64,000 nucleotides of DNA from Anaerolineae bacterium (GCA_030432295.1 JAUIHI010000014.1:62001-126000); one strand, 5' to 3'. Shown: positions 15,658 through 24,694, counted from the stretch's first letter. A program made the numbers and translations. The notes: generated from the letters alone by a model not told the origin.

Positions 15658-16923
15658 ATGGCTGCAACTGTTGTGAGTACGTCTGTCCAGCGGCGCACGG
15701 TCGCCACTCTTTTCACCACCCAAAGCCTCTTCAGCGCGGCCACTATCGCCGCCTTTACCCTGACTTCGATTGTGGCCGCGGACCTGAGCGGCCACGACAG
15801 TTGGGCCGGGGTGCCCGCCACTGTGCTGATGCTGGGCCGAGCCGCGGCGGCCTATCCCATCGGCGCGCTGATGGATCGGGCGGGTCGCCGGGCGGGATTC
15901 ACCCTGGGTTTTGCCACGGCTATCGCGGGTCTGCTGCTCAGCGCATTTGCCATCGACTGGGGTTCCTTCCTCTTCTTCTGCGCCGGTTCTGTGCTGATCG
16001 GTGTGGGGCGCTCGGCCAGCGAGCAGAGCCGTTTTGCTGCCTCAGAGGTCTTCCCCCAGAGCCAGCGGGCCAGAGTGATTGGCATTCTCGTCTTTGCGGG
16101 CACAATCGGTTCGGTGGGTGGCCCGCTGCTGGTAGCCCCTGCCACCAGCCTGGCCGCGTCCGTCGGATTCCCCTCAGATGCCGGGCCGTATCTGATCGGA
16201 ACCGGGCTGATGGTGGTAGCCTTGGCCGTCGTCTTTAGCCTGCTGCGCCCGGACCCCAAAGCCCTGGGCGCGCTGATGGAAAGCCAGGAGGCAGCCCTGC
16301 GCCCGGCGGGGACGGTCAGAAGCACACGCAGCCTGCGCCAGATTTTGAGCCAAGAGACTGTGCTAGTGGCCCTGGCCGCGATGATTATCGGCCAACTGGT
16401 GATGACGCTGCTGATGGTTATCACCCCCCTCTATATGCGCCACCACGAACACAGCACCGGGGCCATTTCCGGTGTGATTATGGCCCACACCCTGGGGATG
16501 TTTGGCCTCTCCGCCCTGACCGGCTGGCTGATCGACAAGCTGGGCAGGGCGCCGATGATTGTGGTGGGTGCACTGGTGCTGGTGGTCTCAGCCCTGTTGG
16601 CTCCCATTTCCACGGACGTTCCTTTGCTGGCGACCTCTCTCTTTCTGCTGGGGCTGGGCTGGAATTTTACATTTATTGCAGGTTCGTCCCTACTCTCCGA
16701 TGCGCTGGAAAGCCACGAGCGGGGCCGGGTGCAGGGGACCAGCGAGGCGCTGGTGGCCCTGGCCTCCGGCGTGGGCAGCCTGGGCACAGGGGGGGTCTTT
16801 GCGGTGGGGGGAATGGGTGCGGTGGCCGCGGTAGGGCTGGCCTTTTCCCTGGCGCTGATTGGCTGGGCCTTTTGGATTGGGCGACGCCAGAATCGGGTGG
16901 TGGCCGGGGAGTCGGCGGACTGA
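15658..16923 (+). CDS. MFS transporter
   Basis: 421 residues from the ATG at 15658, with ~12 hydrophobic segments. The MFS loop motif appears as GALMDRAGRRAGFTLG and, in the second half, as WLIDKLGRAPMIVVG. The domain order (MFS_1 with six-plus-six helices and a long central loop SLLRPDPKALGALMESQEAALRP) is normal. It is probably a proton-driven exporter; the substrate is unknown. It is flanked by the two CHAT genes but reads away from the first, and has no obvious functional tie to them. Confidence 0.85.
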   Translation: MAATVVSTSVQRRTVATLFTTQSLFSAATIAAFTLTSIVAADLSGHDSWAGVPATVLMLGRAAAAYPIGALMDRAGRRAGFTLGFATAIAGLLLSAFAIDWGSFLFFCAGSVLIGVGRSASEQSRFAASEVFPQSQRARVIGILVFAGTIGSVGGPLLVAPATSLAASVGFPSDAGPYLIGTGLMVVALAVVFSLLRPDPKALGALMESQEAALRPAGTVRSTRSLRQILSQETVLVALAAMIIGQLVMTLLMVITPLYMRHHEHSTGAISGVIMAHTLGMFGLSALTGWLIDKLGRAPMIVVGALVLVVSALLAPISTDVPLLATSLFLLGLGWNFTFIAGSSLLSDALESHERGRVQGTSEALVALASGVGSLGTGGVFAVGGMGAVAAVGLAFSLALIGWAFWIGRRQNRVVAGESAD

Positions 16924-16934
16924 CGGGGGGAGGC

Positions 16935-17059
16935 GGTTCTCGCGCCCATCGCTCCGCGTGGGTGCGGCTTTGAGACGCTCCGCGTCCGCTGCTGGACGAC
17001 ACTGGCTGTTGGGGGCGCGGAGCGTCCGGATCGCATTCCACGCGGGAGCGTAGGAATGA
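16935..17059. repeat. Dispersed hairpin repeat of the 'ACGCTCCGCGTGGGAATG' type
   Basis: Contains ATCGCTCCGCGTGGGTGCG, GACGCTCCGCGTCC, GCGCGGAGCGTCCGG and GCATTCCACGCGGGAGCG, which pair in nested fashion. The pattern matches an interspersed GTTCCCACGCTCCGCGTGGG repeat seen in many cyanobacteria, planctomycetes and Chloroflexota. It fills the gap before the CHAT-FGE gene. Confidence 0.7.
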
Positions 17060-17152
17060 GTATATTCCACTTTTGGCTTGCCGCGCCTGCCCACCCTATG
17101 CTATCATTCCCCAGCAATCCAACCGTCATCTTCCTCACTCGCGCCGCCTACT

Positions 17153-19136
17153 ATGCCCAACTACCTGACCTACCTGGACTTTGAGATCGACGTGCGCGCC
17201 GACGACGTGAACGGTGGCTACACTGTCGCCGTTGTCAGTTCGCCCGCGGGGGAAGAACGGGCCGTCGCCTTTCTGCCCTTCGGCGAATTGGAACTGAAGA
17301 ACCGCCTGCTGGAATTGCAAAACGCGCTGCTCCGTTCCGGCGGCGTGCGTCGTCGGGGGCTGACCGTCCACGAACAGACCGTCCAGAACTTTGGCAAAGA
17401 ACTCTTCGACTTTCTGTTGCCCGGCGAAGTGCGCAGCCTCTACCGCACGAGCCGGGGCAAGGCCGTGGCCGGGGGACAAGGACTACGCCTGAAACTGCGC
17501 ATCAGGTCCCGCCGGCCCTGGCCGCCCTGCCCTGGGAATTTCTCTTCGATTCCGCCCACAACGAATATCTCTGCCTCTCCACCCAGACGCCTCTGGTGCG
17601 CTATTTAGAACTGGCCCACCCGCCCCAGATTCTGGCCGTGACCCCACCCCTGCGCATTCTGGGGCTGATCGCCAGCCCGGAGGGACTGGACAGACTGGAC
17701 GTGGAACTGGAGAAGCAGCGGGTGGAGAAGGCACTGGCCGATCTGCTGGCCGACGGGCTGATCGAACTGCACTGGCTGGAGGGCCAGACCCGGCGGGACC
17801 TGCAGCGGGCCATGCGGCGTGGCCCCTGGCACATCTTTCACTACATCGGCCACGGCGGTTTTGACCCCATCCACCAGGAAGGATTGCTCTTTCTGGCCGA
17901 CGCCGCGGGCCAGGCCGAGGCCCTCACCGCCCGTCAGCTCGCTACGATTCTGGGCGATCATTCCTCCCTGCGCACAGTCTTTCTCAACGCCTGTGAGGGA
18001 GCGGCCAGCAGCCAGACCGACCTCTTCTCCGGCACAGCCGCCACACTGATGCGCCGGGGCATCCCCGCGGTGCTGGCTATGCAGTACGCCATCACCGACC
18101 GGGCCGCCATCGAATTCACCACCACCCTCTACGAGAGCCTGGCCGATGGCTACCCGGTGAACGCGGCTGTGACCGAAGCCCGCAAAGCCATCTCCCTGGC
18201 TGTCAACCATTCGGTGGAGTGGGGCACGCCGGTGCTGCATATGCGCGCGCCGGATGGACAGATATTTGAACTGCAAGGCGGAGGGGAAGGCAAAAGGCAA
18301 AACGGAGAAGGCAAAAGTGGTAGTGGCGTTGTGCCGGTTGTGGAGGTGGTTCGAGTACCCGCGGAAGTAGCGACGGTGCGGGCGTCAGTTGTGACGCCCC
18401 CAGCACCCCAATCGCCCATCCAAATCGATTGGGTGACGATCCCCGCCGGGGAATTTTTGATGGGCAGCGACCAGGCCAAGGATTCGATGGCATACGACGA
18501 TGAATTGCCCCAGCACCGGGTCTATCTGCCCGAATACCGCATCAGCCGCACGCCGGTGACAAACAGCCAGTATTTACATTTTGTCGAGGCAAAAGACAAC
18601 CAATACTGGCGCGTTGGAATGACGGCAAGATTCCGAATGGCAAGGAAGATCACCCGGTCGTCACTGTCTCCTGGCACGACGCCCAGGCTTTTTGCAGATG
18701 GGTTGGGGCGCGCTTGCCCACGGAAGCGGAGTGGGAAAAGGCGGCACGGGGCACGGATGGGCGCATTTGGCCCTGGGGCAATGAATTTCCGACCGTTAGC
18801 CACGGCAACTTTGACCGCAATGTTGGCTCGACAACGCCGGTCGAGATGTACCCCGCGGGGGCCAGCCCCTACGGAGTGCTGGATATGGCGGGTAACGTTT
18901 GGGAGTGGACGCAAAGTCTGTGGGGGAAAAATTCCCAGGAACCGGAGTACGGCTATCCCTACCGGTCAGGTGATGGACGTGAGAACCTACAGGCCACCGA
19001 CGACGTTCGTCGTGTGTTGCGTGGGGGGGCGTTCGTCGTCGACCATTCCGACGTGCGTTGCGCCTGTCGGAACAAGCTCTACCCGGACTTCTGGAGAGGG
19101 TACTTCGGGTTTCGTCTCTTTTCCCCCGGCAGTTGA
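17153..19136 (+). pseudogene. CHAT protease-FGE-sulfatase (C-type lectin fold) fusion, split by two frameshifts
   Basis: Read with two one-base corrections it gives ~661 residues. The first frame runs from ATG 17153 to ~17502 (N-domain like that of the CHAT gene at 13804). The CHAT core continues in a second frame (PALAALPWEFLFDS; His in HYIGHGGFD, Cys in FLNACEGA) to ~18618. A third frame completes an FGE/SUMF1 domain (DWVTIPAGEFLMGS...LPTEAEWEKAARG...GNVWEWTQ) to 19136. Restoring one C near 17503 and one A near 18619 recovers family-like sequence at both breaks. FGE domains use a C-type lectin fold for ligand display; CHAT is the protease effector. If the breaks are real the gene is dead; if they are sequencing errors it is an intact sensor-protease fusion. 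The tail resembles a DGR variable region. Confidence 0.8.
19020..19136 (+). other. Candidate DGR variable region at the end of the FGE domain
   Basis: From RGG (19020) to GFR (19107) the scaffold positions match FGE domains while the intervening codons are almost all NNY: TTC GTC GTC GAC CAT TCC GAC, TGC GCC TGT, CTC TAC, GAC TTC, TAC TTC. That is what adenine-directed mutation of AAY codons in a DGR template would give. No template repeat or reverse transcriptase was seen in this window. Confidence 0.5.
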
Positions 19137-19249
19137 TCCTCTGTCCTCTGTTTTTCTCTGGTCTCTGGCAAACGATGGCACTCTGTGCTTTTGCCCGGCT
19201 GCCGCGCAGCCAAGCCGGGCGGGGGTCTGGGGGCGCTGCCCCAGTGCGC

Positions 19250-19275
19250 ATCGCCGTCAGGCGATCTATTTTTTT
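19250..19275 (+). terminator. Intrinsic terminator after the CHAT-FGE gene
   Basis: ATCGCC (19250-19255) and GGCGAT (19260-19265) flank a GTCA loop, followed by CTA and a run of T to 19275. Confidence 0.65.
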
Positions 19276-19301
19276 TAGATAGAACAGCCCCGCTCGTCGG
19301 C

Positions 19302-19346
19302 CCAAGTCCCCGGCACTTTCCGAAGTGCCGGGGACTTGGTATTTTT
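19302..19346 (+). terminator. 17-bp perfect hairpin terminator
   Basis: CCAAGTCCCCGGCACTT (19302-19318) pairs with its exact inverse (19323-19339) over a TCCG loop; TATTTTT follows. It separates the CHAT-FGE gene from the aldolase gene. Confidence 0.75.
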
Positions 19347-19429
19347 GCAGTTCGCACTGTTTCCGCACCCGTGCTACACTATCCCCCTATCTCCCCATCC
19401 CACACAAATCAGACGAAAGGCTATCAGCA

Positions 19430-20323
19430 ATGGCAAAACGGATCAACAAATGTATCGAACTGCTGGAGCAGGGCCAGCCCATATACGCCACCCATCCCTC
19501 CCAACTGAGCTACGAGGCAGGACTGAAAGACGCCAAAACCTGGGCAGATATGCTTCTCCTGGACTTTGAGCATCACCCCTTTGATACAGTCGGGCTGACC
19601 GCCTATATGCGCGGGCTGCGGGACGGCGGCCCCACGGCCAGCGGCCATCTGACCCCGACAGTCGTCTGCACCCTGCCCTCCAACGCCATTACCCCGGAAG
19701 AGGTGCGCTACAACGCCTGGCAGGCCCGCCACGTCCTCACCGCGGGCGTCCACGGCATTCTCCACACCCACACCCGCACGGCAGAATCGGTGAAAGCGTT
19801 TGTGCAGATCACCCGCTACCCCTTCCAGTCTCTGGGCCGGGATGTGATCGGCGAAGGTCTGCGCGGTGCGGGCGGCCAGAAACCGGCCAACGACATCTGG
19901 GGCCTCTCCACCGCGGAATACGCGGCCGTGGCCGACCCCTGGCCCCTGAATCCGAAGGGGGAATTGCTGCTAGGCCTGAAAATTGAGGACCGTCACTGTC
20001 TGCCCAATGTGGACGCCATCGCGGCTGTCCCAGGCATCGGTTTCGCCGAGTGGGGTCCGGGCGATATGGGCATGTCCTTCGACGAACCCGACGCCCACGA
20101 CCCGCCCTATCCCCAGGTGATGAACGAGGCCCGCAGCACAATCAAAGCAGCGCTGGATGCCCGGGGCATCGCCTTCTACTCCAGTTGGGCCGACCCCAGC
20201 CTGACAATGGAGCAGCGGCTCGACTACTCTCTCGACGTGCTGGGGGTGAAAATGATGGGCGCTCCCAACAAAGAGTGGGCGGACTACGGACGCAAGCGCA
20301 CAGGCCGCACAATGCCGGTGTAG
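19430..20323 (+). CDS. HpcH/HpaI-family aldolase
   Basis: 297 residues from the ATG at 19430, which has GAAAGG about 10 bases upstream; the long in-frame extension before it is not protein-like. The HpcH/HpaI (class II pyruvate aldolase/citrate-lyase beta-like) TIM-barrel pattern is visible: ADMLLLDFEHHPFD near the start, the metal-ligand region LGLKIEDRHCLPNVDAIAAVPGIGFAEWGPGDMGMS, and a late SSWADPS. Such enzymes reversibly cleave 4-hydroxy-2-keto acids to pyruvate and an aldehyde with a divalent metal. With the sugar-acid dehydratase at 374 and the Gfo/Idh/MocA gene at 37416 it may serve sugar-acid breakdown, but these genes are far apart. Confidence 0.82.
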   Translation: MAKRINKCIELLEQGQPIYATHPSQLSYEAGLKDAKTWADMLLLDFEHHPFDTVGLTAYMRGLRDGGPTASGHLTPTVVCTLPSNAITPEEVRYNAWQARHVLTAGVHGILHTHTRTAESVKAFVQITRYPFQSLGRDVIGEGLRGAGGQKPANDIWGLSTAEYAAVADPWPLNPKGELLLGLKIEDRHCLPNVDAIAAVPGIGFAEWGPGDMGMSFDEPDAHDPPYPQVMNEARSTIKAALDARGIAFYSSWADPSLTMEQRLDYSLDVLGVKMMGAPNKEWADYGRKRTGRTMPV

Positions 20324-20330
20324 ATATGGG

Positions 20331-20401
20331 TTTGTATACACGGATCAAAAGGAACACGGATTTTGGATTGATCCGTGTTCCTTTTGATCCGTGTATACAA
20401 A
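20331..20401. repeat. 31-bp perfect inverted repeat between convergent genes
   Basis: 20331-20361 and 20371-20401 are exact inverse copies with a 9-nt loop; units like CACGGATCAAAAGG and ACACGGAT recur inside. It lies between the stop of the aldolase and the end of the minus-strand membrane gene, so it could terminate both. Confidence 0.85.
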
Positions 20402-20440
20402 AATATTAACTGCCGTGGCGCACCCATACGCCTGCATTTT

Positions 20441-21430
20441 TCAGACAGCCAGCGCCTGCTTCTCCTGCCCCGCCCGCATCCCCGACGCGTGCAGCCAGAC
20501 GCCCAGCACGCCCAGCGCCATCACCCCAAACAGCCCCGCGTAGGCGGCCCAGGTAAGCCCATCCGGCGCGATGACCGACTGTCCCCGCAGGGCCTGCCAG
20601 GTGAGCAGAACCGTCAACCCCAGATAGCCAGCCCCCGCCAGATGGACCAGCGCGGTCCGGTGGCCCTCTGCGAAAAGTCCGCGCCACCGTCGCCGGGAGA
20701 GCAGCCACGCCACCAGGGGCAGAACCTGCATCCCATGCAGCCCCAGGAAGTGACCGGCGCGCAGGTCGCCGCCTTCTGTGCTCCACCCCAGAAAGGGCAG
20801 CCCCGGCCCGCCATCCGCCACACCCACGCTATGGGCGCCGATGGCGTTCACTGTTTCGCCTGCTTCCAGCGCCGCCAATTGGGTGGGCGTCGGCGCAGGC
20901 ATCAGATTGCCTACGCCCATCCCGGCAAAGGCGATAATCGCACCCCAACGCAGCGCCCAGGTAAAGGAACGATCCGGCAGCTTCTGGAAGATCAGCCAGA
21001 TCACCAGCAGCAAATTGAGCAGCGTCAGGAGGAAAATGAATCCACCCATCACTGAAAAGACGGCTGCATCAAAAGCTGTCGTGCTGTTGAAGTGGCTGGG
21101 CACACCCCGCACCACCTGCATCGTAATCAGCCCCGTCTCCACCAGCAGCGCCACGCCGACGCCTGTGGCGACAAAACCGATCCAGCGCGGTCCCCGCTGC
21201 ACGTGGGATAAAAACCAGCCAAAGGTTGCCAGGTAGATAGCCCCGGACAGGGCAAATTTGGTCGGTTTGATCCAGGCCATCATCCCGGTGATGACCTGAG
21301 GATCGAGAAAAATGAGCGCCCCAGCCACAGGAAGCAGGGCCAGATGGAGCAGAGCGGCCAGAGTCAGGGTGGGATTGAAGGCCCAGCCCCGGGCAACGGC
21401 AGAACGAATGGATGGGAAAAGCAATCGCAT
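20441..21430 (-). CDS. Polytopic membrane protein of unknown function
   Basis: 329 residues from the ATG at 21430, preceded by AGGAGA. At least eight hydrophobic segments are visible (LTLAALLHLALLPVAGALIF, FALSGAIYLATFGWFL, WIGFVATGVGVALLVETGLI, VMGGFIFLLTLLNLLLVIW and others). A loop GAHSVGVADGGPGLPFLGWSTEGGD and histidines in GHFLGLHGMQVLP sit between helices; paired histidines of this kind could bind haem or metal, but I do not recognise a named family. It lies downstream of a disrupted ABA4-like gene and a TetR gene on the same strand, probably as one unit under the TetR regulator. Confidence 0.75.
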   Translation of the reverse strand: MRLLFPSIRSAVARGWAFNPTLTLAALLHLALLPVAGALIFLDPQVITGMMAWIKPTKFALSGAIYLATFGWFLSHVQRGPRWIGFVATGVGVALLVETGLITMQVVRGVPSHFNSTTAFDAAVFSVMGGFIFLLTLLNLLLVIWLIFQKLPDRSFTWALRWGAIIAFAGMGVGNLMPAPTPTQLAALEAGETVNAIGAHSVGVADGGPGLPFLGWSTEGGDLRAGHFLGLHGMQVLPLVAWLLSRRRWRGLFAEGHRTALVHLAGAGYLGLTVLLTWQALRGQSVIAPDGLTWAAYAGLFGVMALGVLGVWLHASGMRAGQEKQALAV

Positions 21431-21494
21431 GGGTAGAGTCTCCTGAAAAGTAAAAGTTTTTGAAAGAAGCGCATACCAGTTCACGCACAACGCA

Positions 21495-21844
21495 CTACGC
21501 AACAGTCGGTTGGGAAGCAAAACGCCTTACCATCAAATAGAGCAGCAGCCCCAACGGACCAAACATCAGCACGAAAAAGAGAGCGGGCGAGACCAGCCAG
21601 GGGCTGATGCCCCGCCGCTGGGCAGCCCCAGCAGACCGGCAATCCCGTCCAGAGATGGGTTCGCCAATGCGGGAAACAGTTGCCCAATTCCCGGCAGCAC
21701 CAGCGCCGCGTAGAGCAGGGCGGGCGGCACGACAATCCACAACGAGCCGACAATCCGTTGGGTCCACCGCCAGCGGGGTAGCAGAATCATCAGCGCCCAG
21801 AAGGGCATCACCAGCAGATTGCTGATCTGGAAAAGTTGCTCCAT
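21495..21844 (-). pseudogene. ABA4-like (DUF4281) membrane protein, internally deleted and frameshifted
   Basis: AAAGGAG precedes the ATG at 21844. The first ~80 codons read as an ABA4-like protein (EQLFQISNLLVMPFWALMILLP, then LLYAALVLPGIGQLFPAL, LDGIAGLLGLPSGG). The family's end appears in another frame (GISPWLVSPALFFVLMFGPLGLLLYLMVR). The middle of the family, a W-x-H-x-L-x-x-D-L-F-x-G-R-W segment of ~25 residues, is missing, and the two halves meet near 21610-21625. An internal deletion that also shifted the frame explains this. Intact homologues are ~140-residue, four-helix membrane proteins. A sequencing error alone would not remove the motif. Confidence 0.7.
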
Positions 21845-21918
21845 ACAAAACTCCTTTGGGTGTGAAGGGCACAGACAAATTGGATGTAAAAGGATAACCA
21901 GCGAACAAAAATCGTTTA

Positions 21919-21933
21919 TTGAACAATGTTCGG
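21919..21933. promoter_or_regulatory. Candidate TetR-family operator upstream of the ABA4-like gene
   Basis: TTGAACAATGTTCGG; its inner GAACA-A-TGTTC is a perfect palindrome. It closely matches the site at 22699-22713 next to the TetR gene, 75 bp upstream of the ABA4-like start. Confidence 0.5.
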
Positions 21934-22054
21934 CAACAGATAAAAAAATAGAGACAAGCCAGCCTGCATCTGTTGAACCCGCTTGGTTTGGGCAGGTTCA
22001 ACCCGCATTGCTCCTGACAACTTTGCAGAAGCAAAAGTGCTTGTGCGCTGACTC

Positions 22055-22675
22055 TTACCCCAAACTCGTCAGACCCCGGCCAAAATTCAACAGCACTTCT
22101 TCATCTGCCGCGTCGAAGTCCATCGGGTAGCCCTGAAGATGCGTTACCCGCAGCATCGCCAGCCCGTGGACAGTCGCCCAGGCAGCGTAGGCCATCGTCA
22201 GGACATCGAAACCGGTCCGATCCAGGAAAACACCTTCAGTCACACCCCGGCGTATAGCATCCAACAATAGGCCAAAAGCCGAACCATCGCCGTTCTGCGT
22301 GGCAATATCTTCCGCGCTTTCGGCCTGAGAAGGGCTGGAAAACATCAGCAGAAAATAGTCGGGCTGCTCGATGGCAAAGCGGATATAGGCGTGACCGATG
22401 GCCCGCAGATAGTCGGCGGGGGGCAACGCTCTGTCCACCACATCCATATACGCGAAGAGTTGCTGATTGCCCCCCTCGCAGACAGCGCTGATAATCTCCT
22501 CTTTACCACCAAAATACTCGTAGAGTCCCGCAGGGCTGTAATCGATGCGCTGGGCAATCGCGCGCATAGAAAGTCCGTCGGTGCCCGTTTCCTGGATAAT
22601 CTTCTGGGCCGCTTCCAGAATAGCTTCCCGTGTGCGGGCCTGTCGTCGTTCTTTGGGTGAAGAAGTAGCAGTCAT
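22055..22675 (-). CDS. TetR/AcrR-family transcriptional regulator
   Basis: 206 residues from the ATG at 22675. The N-terminal helix-turn-helix is standard: RQARTREAILEAAQKIIQETGTDGLSMRAIAQRIDYSPAGLYEYFGGKEEI (about 12-62). The ligand domain has the C-terminal pattern of the WHG group (IRFAIEQPDYFLLMFS, AYAAWATVHGLAML). It sits upstream of the ABA4-like and polytopic membrane genes on the same strand and divergent from glnS. Two near-identical palindromes (22699 and 21919) bracket the gene and are likely its own binding sites, giving autoregulation and control of the downstream membrane genes. The inducer is unknown. Confidence 0.88.
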   Translation of the reverse strand: MTATSSPKERRQARTREAILEAAQKIIQETGTDGLSMRAIAQRIDYSPAGLYEYFGGKEEIISAVCEGGNQQLFAYMDVVDRALPPADYLRAIGHAYIRFAIEQPDYFLLMFSSPSQAESAEDIATQNGDGSAFGLLLDAIRRGVTEGVFLDRTGFDVLTMAYAAWATVHGLAMLRVTHLQGYPMDFDAADEEVLLNFGRGLTSLG

Positions 22676-22698
22676 CAAAGTCGAATCCCCATTGTTTT

Positions 22699-22713
22699 CC
22701 GAACACTGTCCGG
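22699..22713. promoter_or_regulatory. Candidate TetR-family operator at the regulator's own promoter
   Basis: CCGAACACTGTCCGG, a 7+1+7 palindrome with one mismatch, 24 bp upstream of the TetR start. Together with 21919-21933 it gives a consensus CCGAACA-N-TGTTCGG. Confidence 0.5.
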
Positions 22714-22874
22714 GATTATAACATCGTTTTTATGGCCTGTCAAGTACTTTCTGGTCCGAAATGGAGGAATGTTGTCATTTTTTTGCTTTCTGCGCGAAAT
22801 GACTTTATAGTAGGCAGACTGAAAAGCAAGTAACCCAACCGGCATCTACCGTTTGAACAGGATAGGAACGTACA

Positions 22875-24569
22875 GTGGATAGTTCAAAAAAAGTGACAGA
22901 AGAAGAAGTCTTTGAGTCTGTAGATTTTATTCGGGCCGCGGTGGCCGAGGATACGGCATCGGGCCGTTTTGATGGCCGGGTGCAGACCCGCTTTCCCCCG
23001 GAGCCGAATGGCTATCTGCACATCGGCCATGTGAAGGCGATTGCGATTGACTACGGCATCGCTAAGGATTACAACGGCGTCTTCAACCTGCGCTTCGACG
23101 ACACCAACCCGGAGAAGGAAGAGCAGGAGTATGTGGACGGCCAGATTGCCGATATGCAGTGGCTGGGCTTTGAACCGGACAATATCTACTACGCCTCGGA
23201 CTACTTTGACCAGTTATACGACTGGGCGGTGGAACTGATCGAGCAGGGGCTGGCCTATGTGGACGATCTGAGCGCGGAGGAGATGCGGGCCTATCGGGGC
23301 ACGCTGACCGAGCCGGGGCGCAACAGCCCCTATCGGGATCGCCCGATTGCAGAGAATCTGGACCTCTTGGCCCGGATGAAGGCGGGCGAGTTCCCTGACG
23401 GGGCAAAGGTGCTGCGGGCCAAAATCGATATGGCATCGGGCAATATCAACCTGCGCGACCCGGCGATGTATCGCATCCGCCACGCCGAACACCAGCGGGC
23501 CGGCGACAAATGGTGCATCTATCCGATGTACGACTGGGCCCACGGCCAGTCCGATTCGATTGAGGGCGTCACCCATTCCCTCTGCTCCCTGGAATACGAG
23601 GATCATCGCCCGCTCTACGACTGGTTCCTGGACCGGCTGGAGATATTCCACCCACGCCAGATCGAATTTGCCCGACTCTTTATGACCCATACTGTTCTGA
23701 GCAAACGGGTGCTGATCCGGCTGGTCAACGACGGGATTGTACAGGGCTGGGACGATCCCCGAATGCCGACGGTTGTGGGGATGCGCCGCCGGGGTGTGCC
23801 CGCCGCGGCCATCCGGGATTTTGTGGATCGGGTGGGGGTGGCCAAGGCCAACAGCACAGTGGATATCGCGCTGCTGGATTTCTACATCCGCCAGGAGTTG
23901 AACCTGACCGCGCCCCGGGTGATGGGTGTGCTGGAACCGCTAAAGGTAGTGATCACCAACTATCCGGCGGGGCAGGTGGAGTGGCTGGAAGCGGTCAACA
24001 ACCCGGAGGACGAGTCCGCAGGAACACGCCAGCTTCCCTTCAGCCGGGAACTCTACATCGACCGGGACGACTTCCAGGAAGTGCCCCACAGAAAATTCTT
24101 CCGTCTGGCTCCCGGCCAGGAGGTGCGTCTGCGCTACGGCTATTTCATCACCTGCACGGATGTGGTGAAGGATGCCAGCGGCGAGATTGTGGAACTCCAC
24201 TGCACCTATGACCCGGAGACGAAGGGGGGCTACGCGCCGGACGGACGGCGGGTGAAGGGGACGATCCACTGGCTTTCCGCGGCCCACGCCCTGAACGCCG
24301 AAGTGCGTATGTACGACCGTCTCTTTGCCGCGGAGGACCCAGGCAGTTTCGACGATTTCCGCGAGGCGCTCAACCCGAATTCCTTGACAATCATTCCCAG
24401 CGCCAAAGTGGAGCCATCTCTGGCCGAGGCTGGGCCTGGCACGGTTGTCCAGTTCGAGCGCAAGGGCTACTTCTGTGTGGACAGCAAAGATTCCAGCCCG
24501 GATGCACTGGTCTTCAACCAGACTATCGGGCTGCGGGATTCCTGGGCGAAAATTCAGGGCAAAAAATGA
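22875..24569 (+). CDS. glnS: Glutaminyl-tRNA synthetase
   Basis: 564 residues; the start is GTG at 22875. It charges tRNA-Gln with glutamine in the cytosol, a class Ib synthetase. HIGH is present as GYLHIGH (47-52 region) after FPPEPNG, and the KMSKS loop as VLSKR (274-278). The anticodon-binding beta-barrels are evident in the C-terminal half ([42 protein letters not shown]). [18 protein letters not shown] and [17 protein letters not shown] are typical of GlnRS rather than GluRS. Length fits the bacterial GlnRS norm (~550). A strong terminator follows. Having GlnRS implies that the GatCAB route is not the only source of Gln-tRNA. Confidence 0.97.
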   Translation: MDSSKKVTEEEVFESVDFIRAAVAEDTASGRFDGRVQTRFPPEPNGYLHIGHVKAIAIDYGIAKDYNGVFNLRFDDTNPEKEEQEYVDGQIADMQWLGFEPDNIYYASDYFDQLYDWAVELIEQGLAYVDDLSAEEMRAYRGTLTEPGRNSPYRDRPIAENLDLLARMKAGEFPDGAKVLRAKIDMASGNINLRDPAMYRIRHAEHQRAGDKWCIYPMYDWAHGQSDSIEGVTHSLCSLEYEDHRPLYDWFLDRLEIFHPRQIEFARLFMTHTVLSKRVLIRLVNDGIVQGWDDPRMPTVVGMRRRGVPAAAIRDFVDRVGVAKANSTVDIALLDFYIRQELNLTAPRVMGVLEPLKVVITNYPAGQVEWLEAVNNPEDESAGTRQLPFSRELYIDRDDFQEVPHRKFFRLAPGQEVRLRYGYFITCTDVVKDASGEIVELHCTYDPETKGGYAPDGRRVKGTIHWLSAAHALNAEVRMYDRLFAAEDPGSFDDFREALNPNSLTIIPSAKVEPSLAEAGPGTVVQFERKGYFCVDSKDSSPDALVFNQTIGLRDSWAKIQGKK

Positions 24570-24582
24570 TGATTTCGATAGC

Positions 24583-24622
24583 AAAAAGCGGCCACGACGT
24601 TCTCCGTCGTGGCCGCTTTTTT
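24583..24622 (+). terminator. Intrinsic terminator of glnS
   Basis: AAAAAGCGGCCACGACG pairs with CGTCGTGGCCGCTTTTT around a short loop, ending in a T-run, 14 bp after the glnS stop. Confidence 0.9.
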
Positions 24623-24694
24623 GTTGCTTGTTGCGCTTGTCAGCCTGTGGTAGAGTAATCGGAGGCTCTGACATAAAAAAGCGAGGAGGCATCA

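Noticed and set aside
17000-20000. Search for a DGR reverse transcriptase or template beside the CHAT-FGE gene
   Set aside because: No frame with a YxDD reverse-transcriptase motif and no second copy of the GFR-region DNA was seen nearby.
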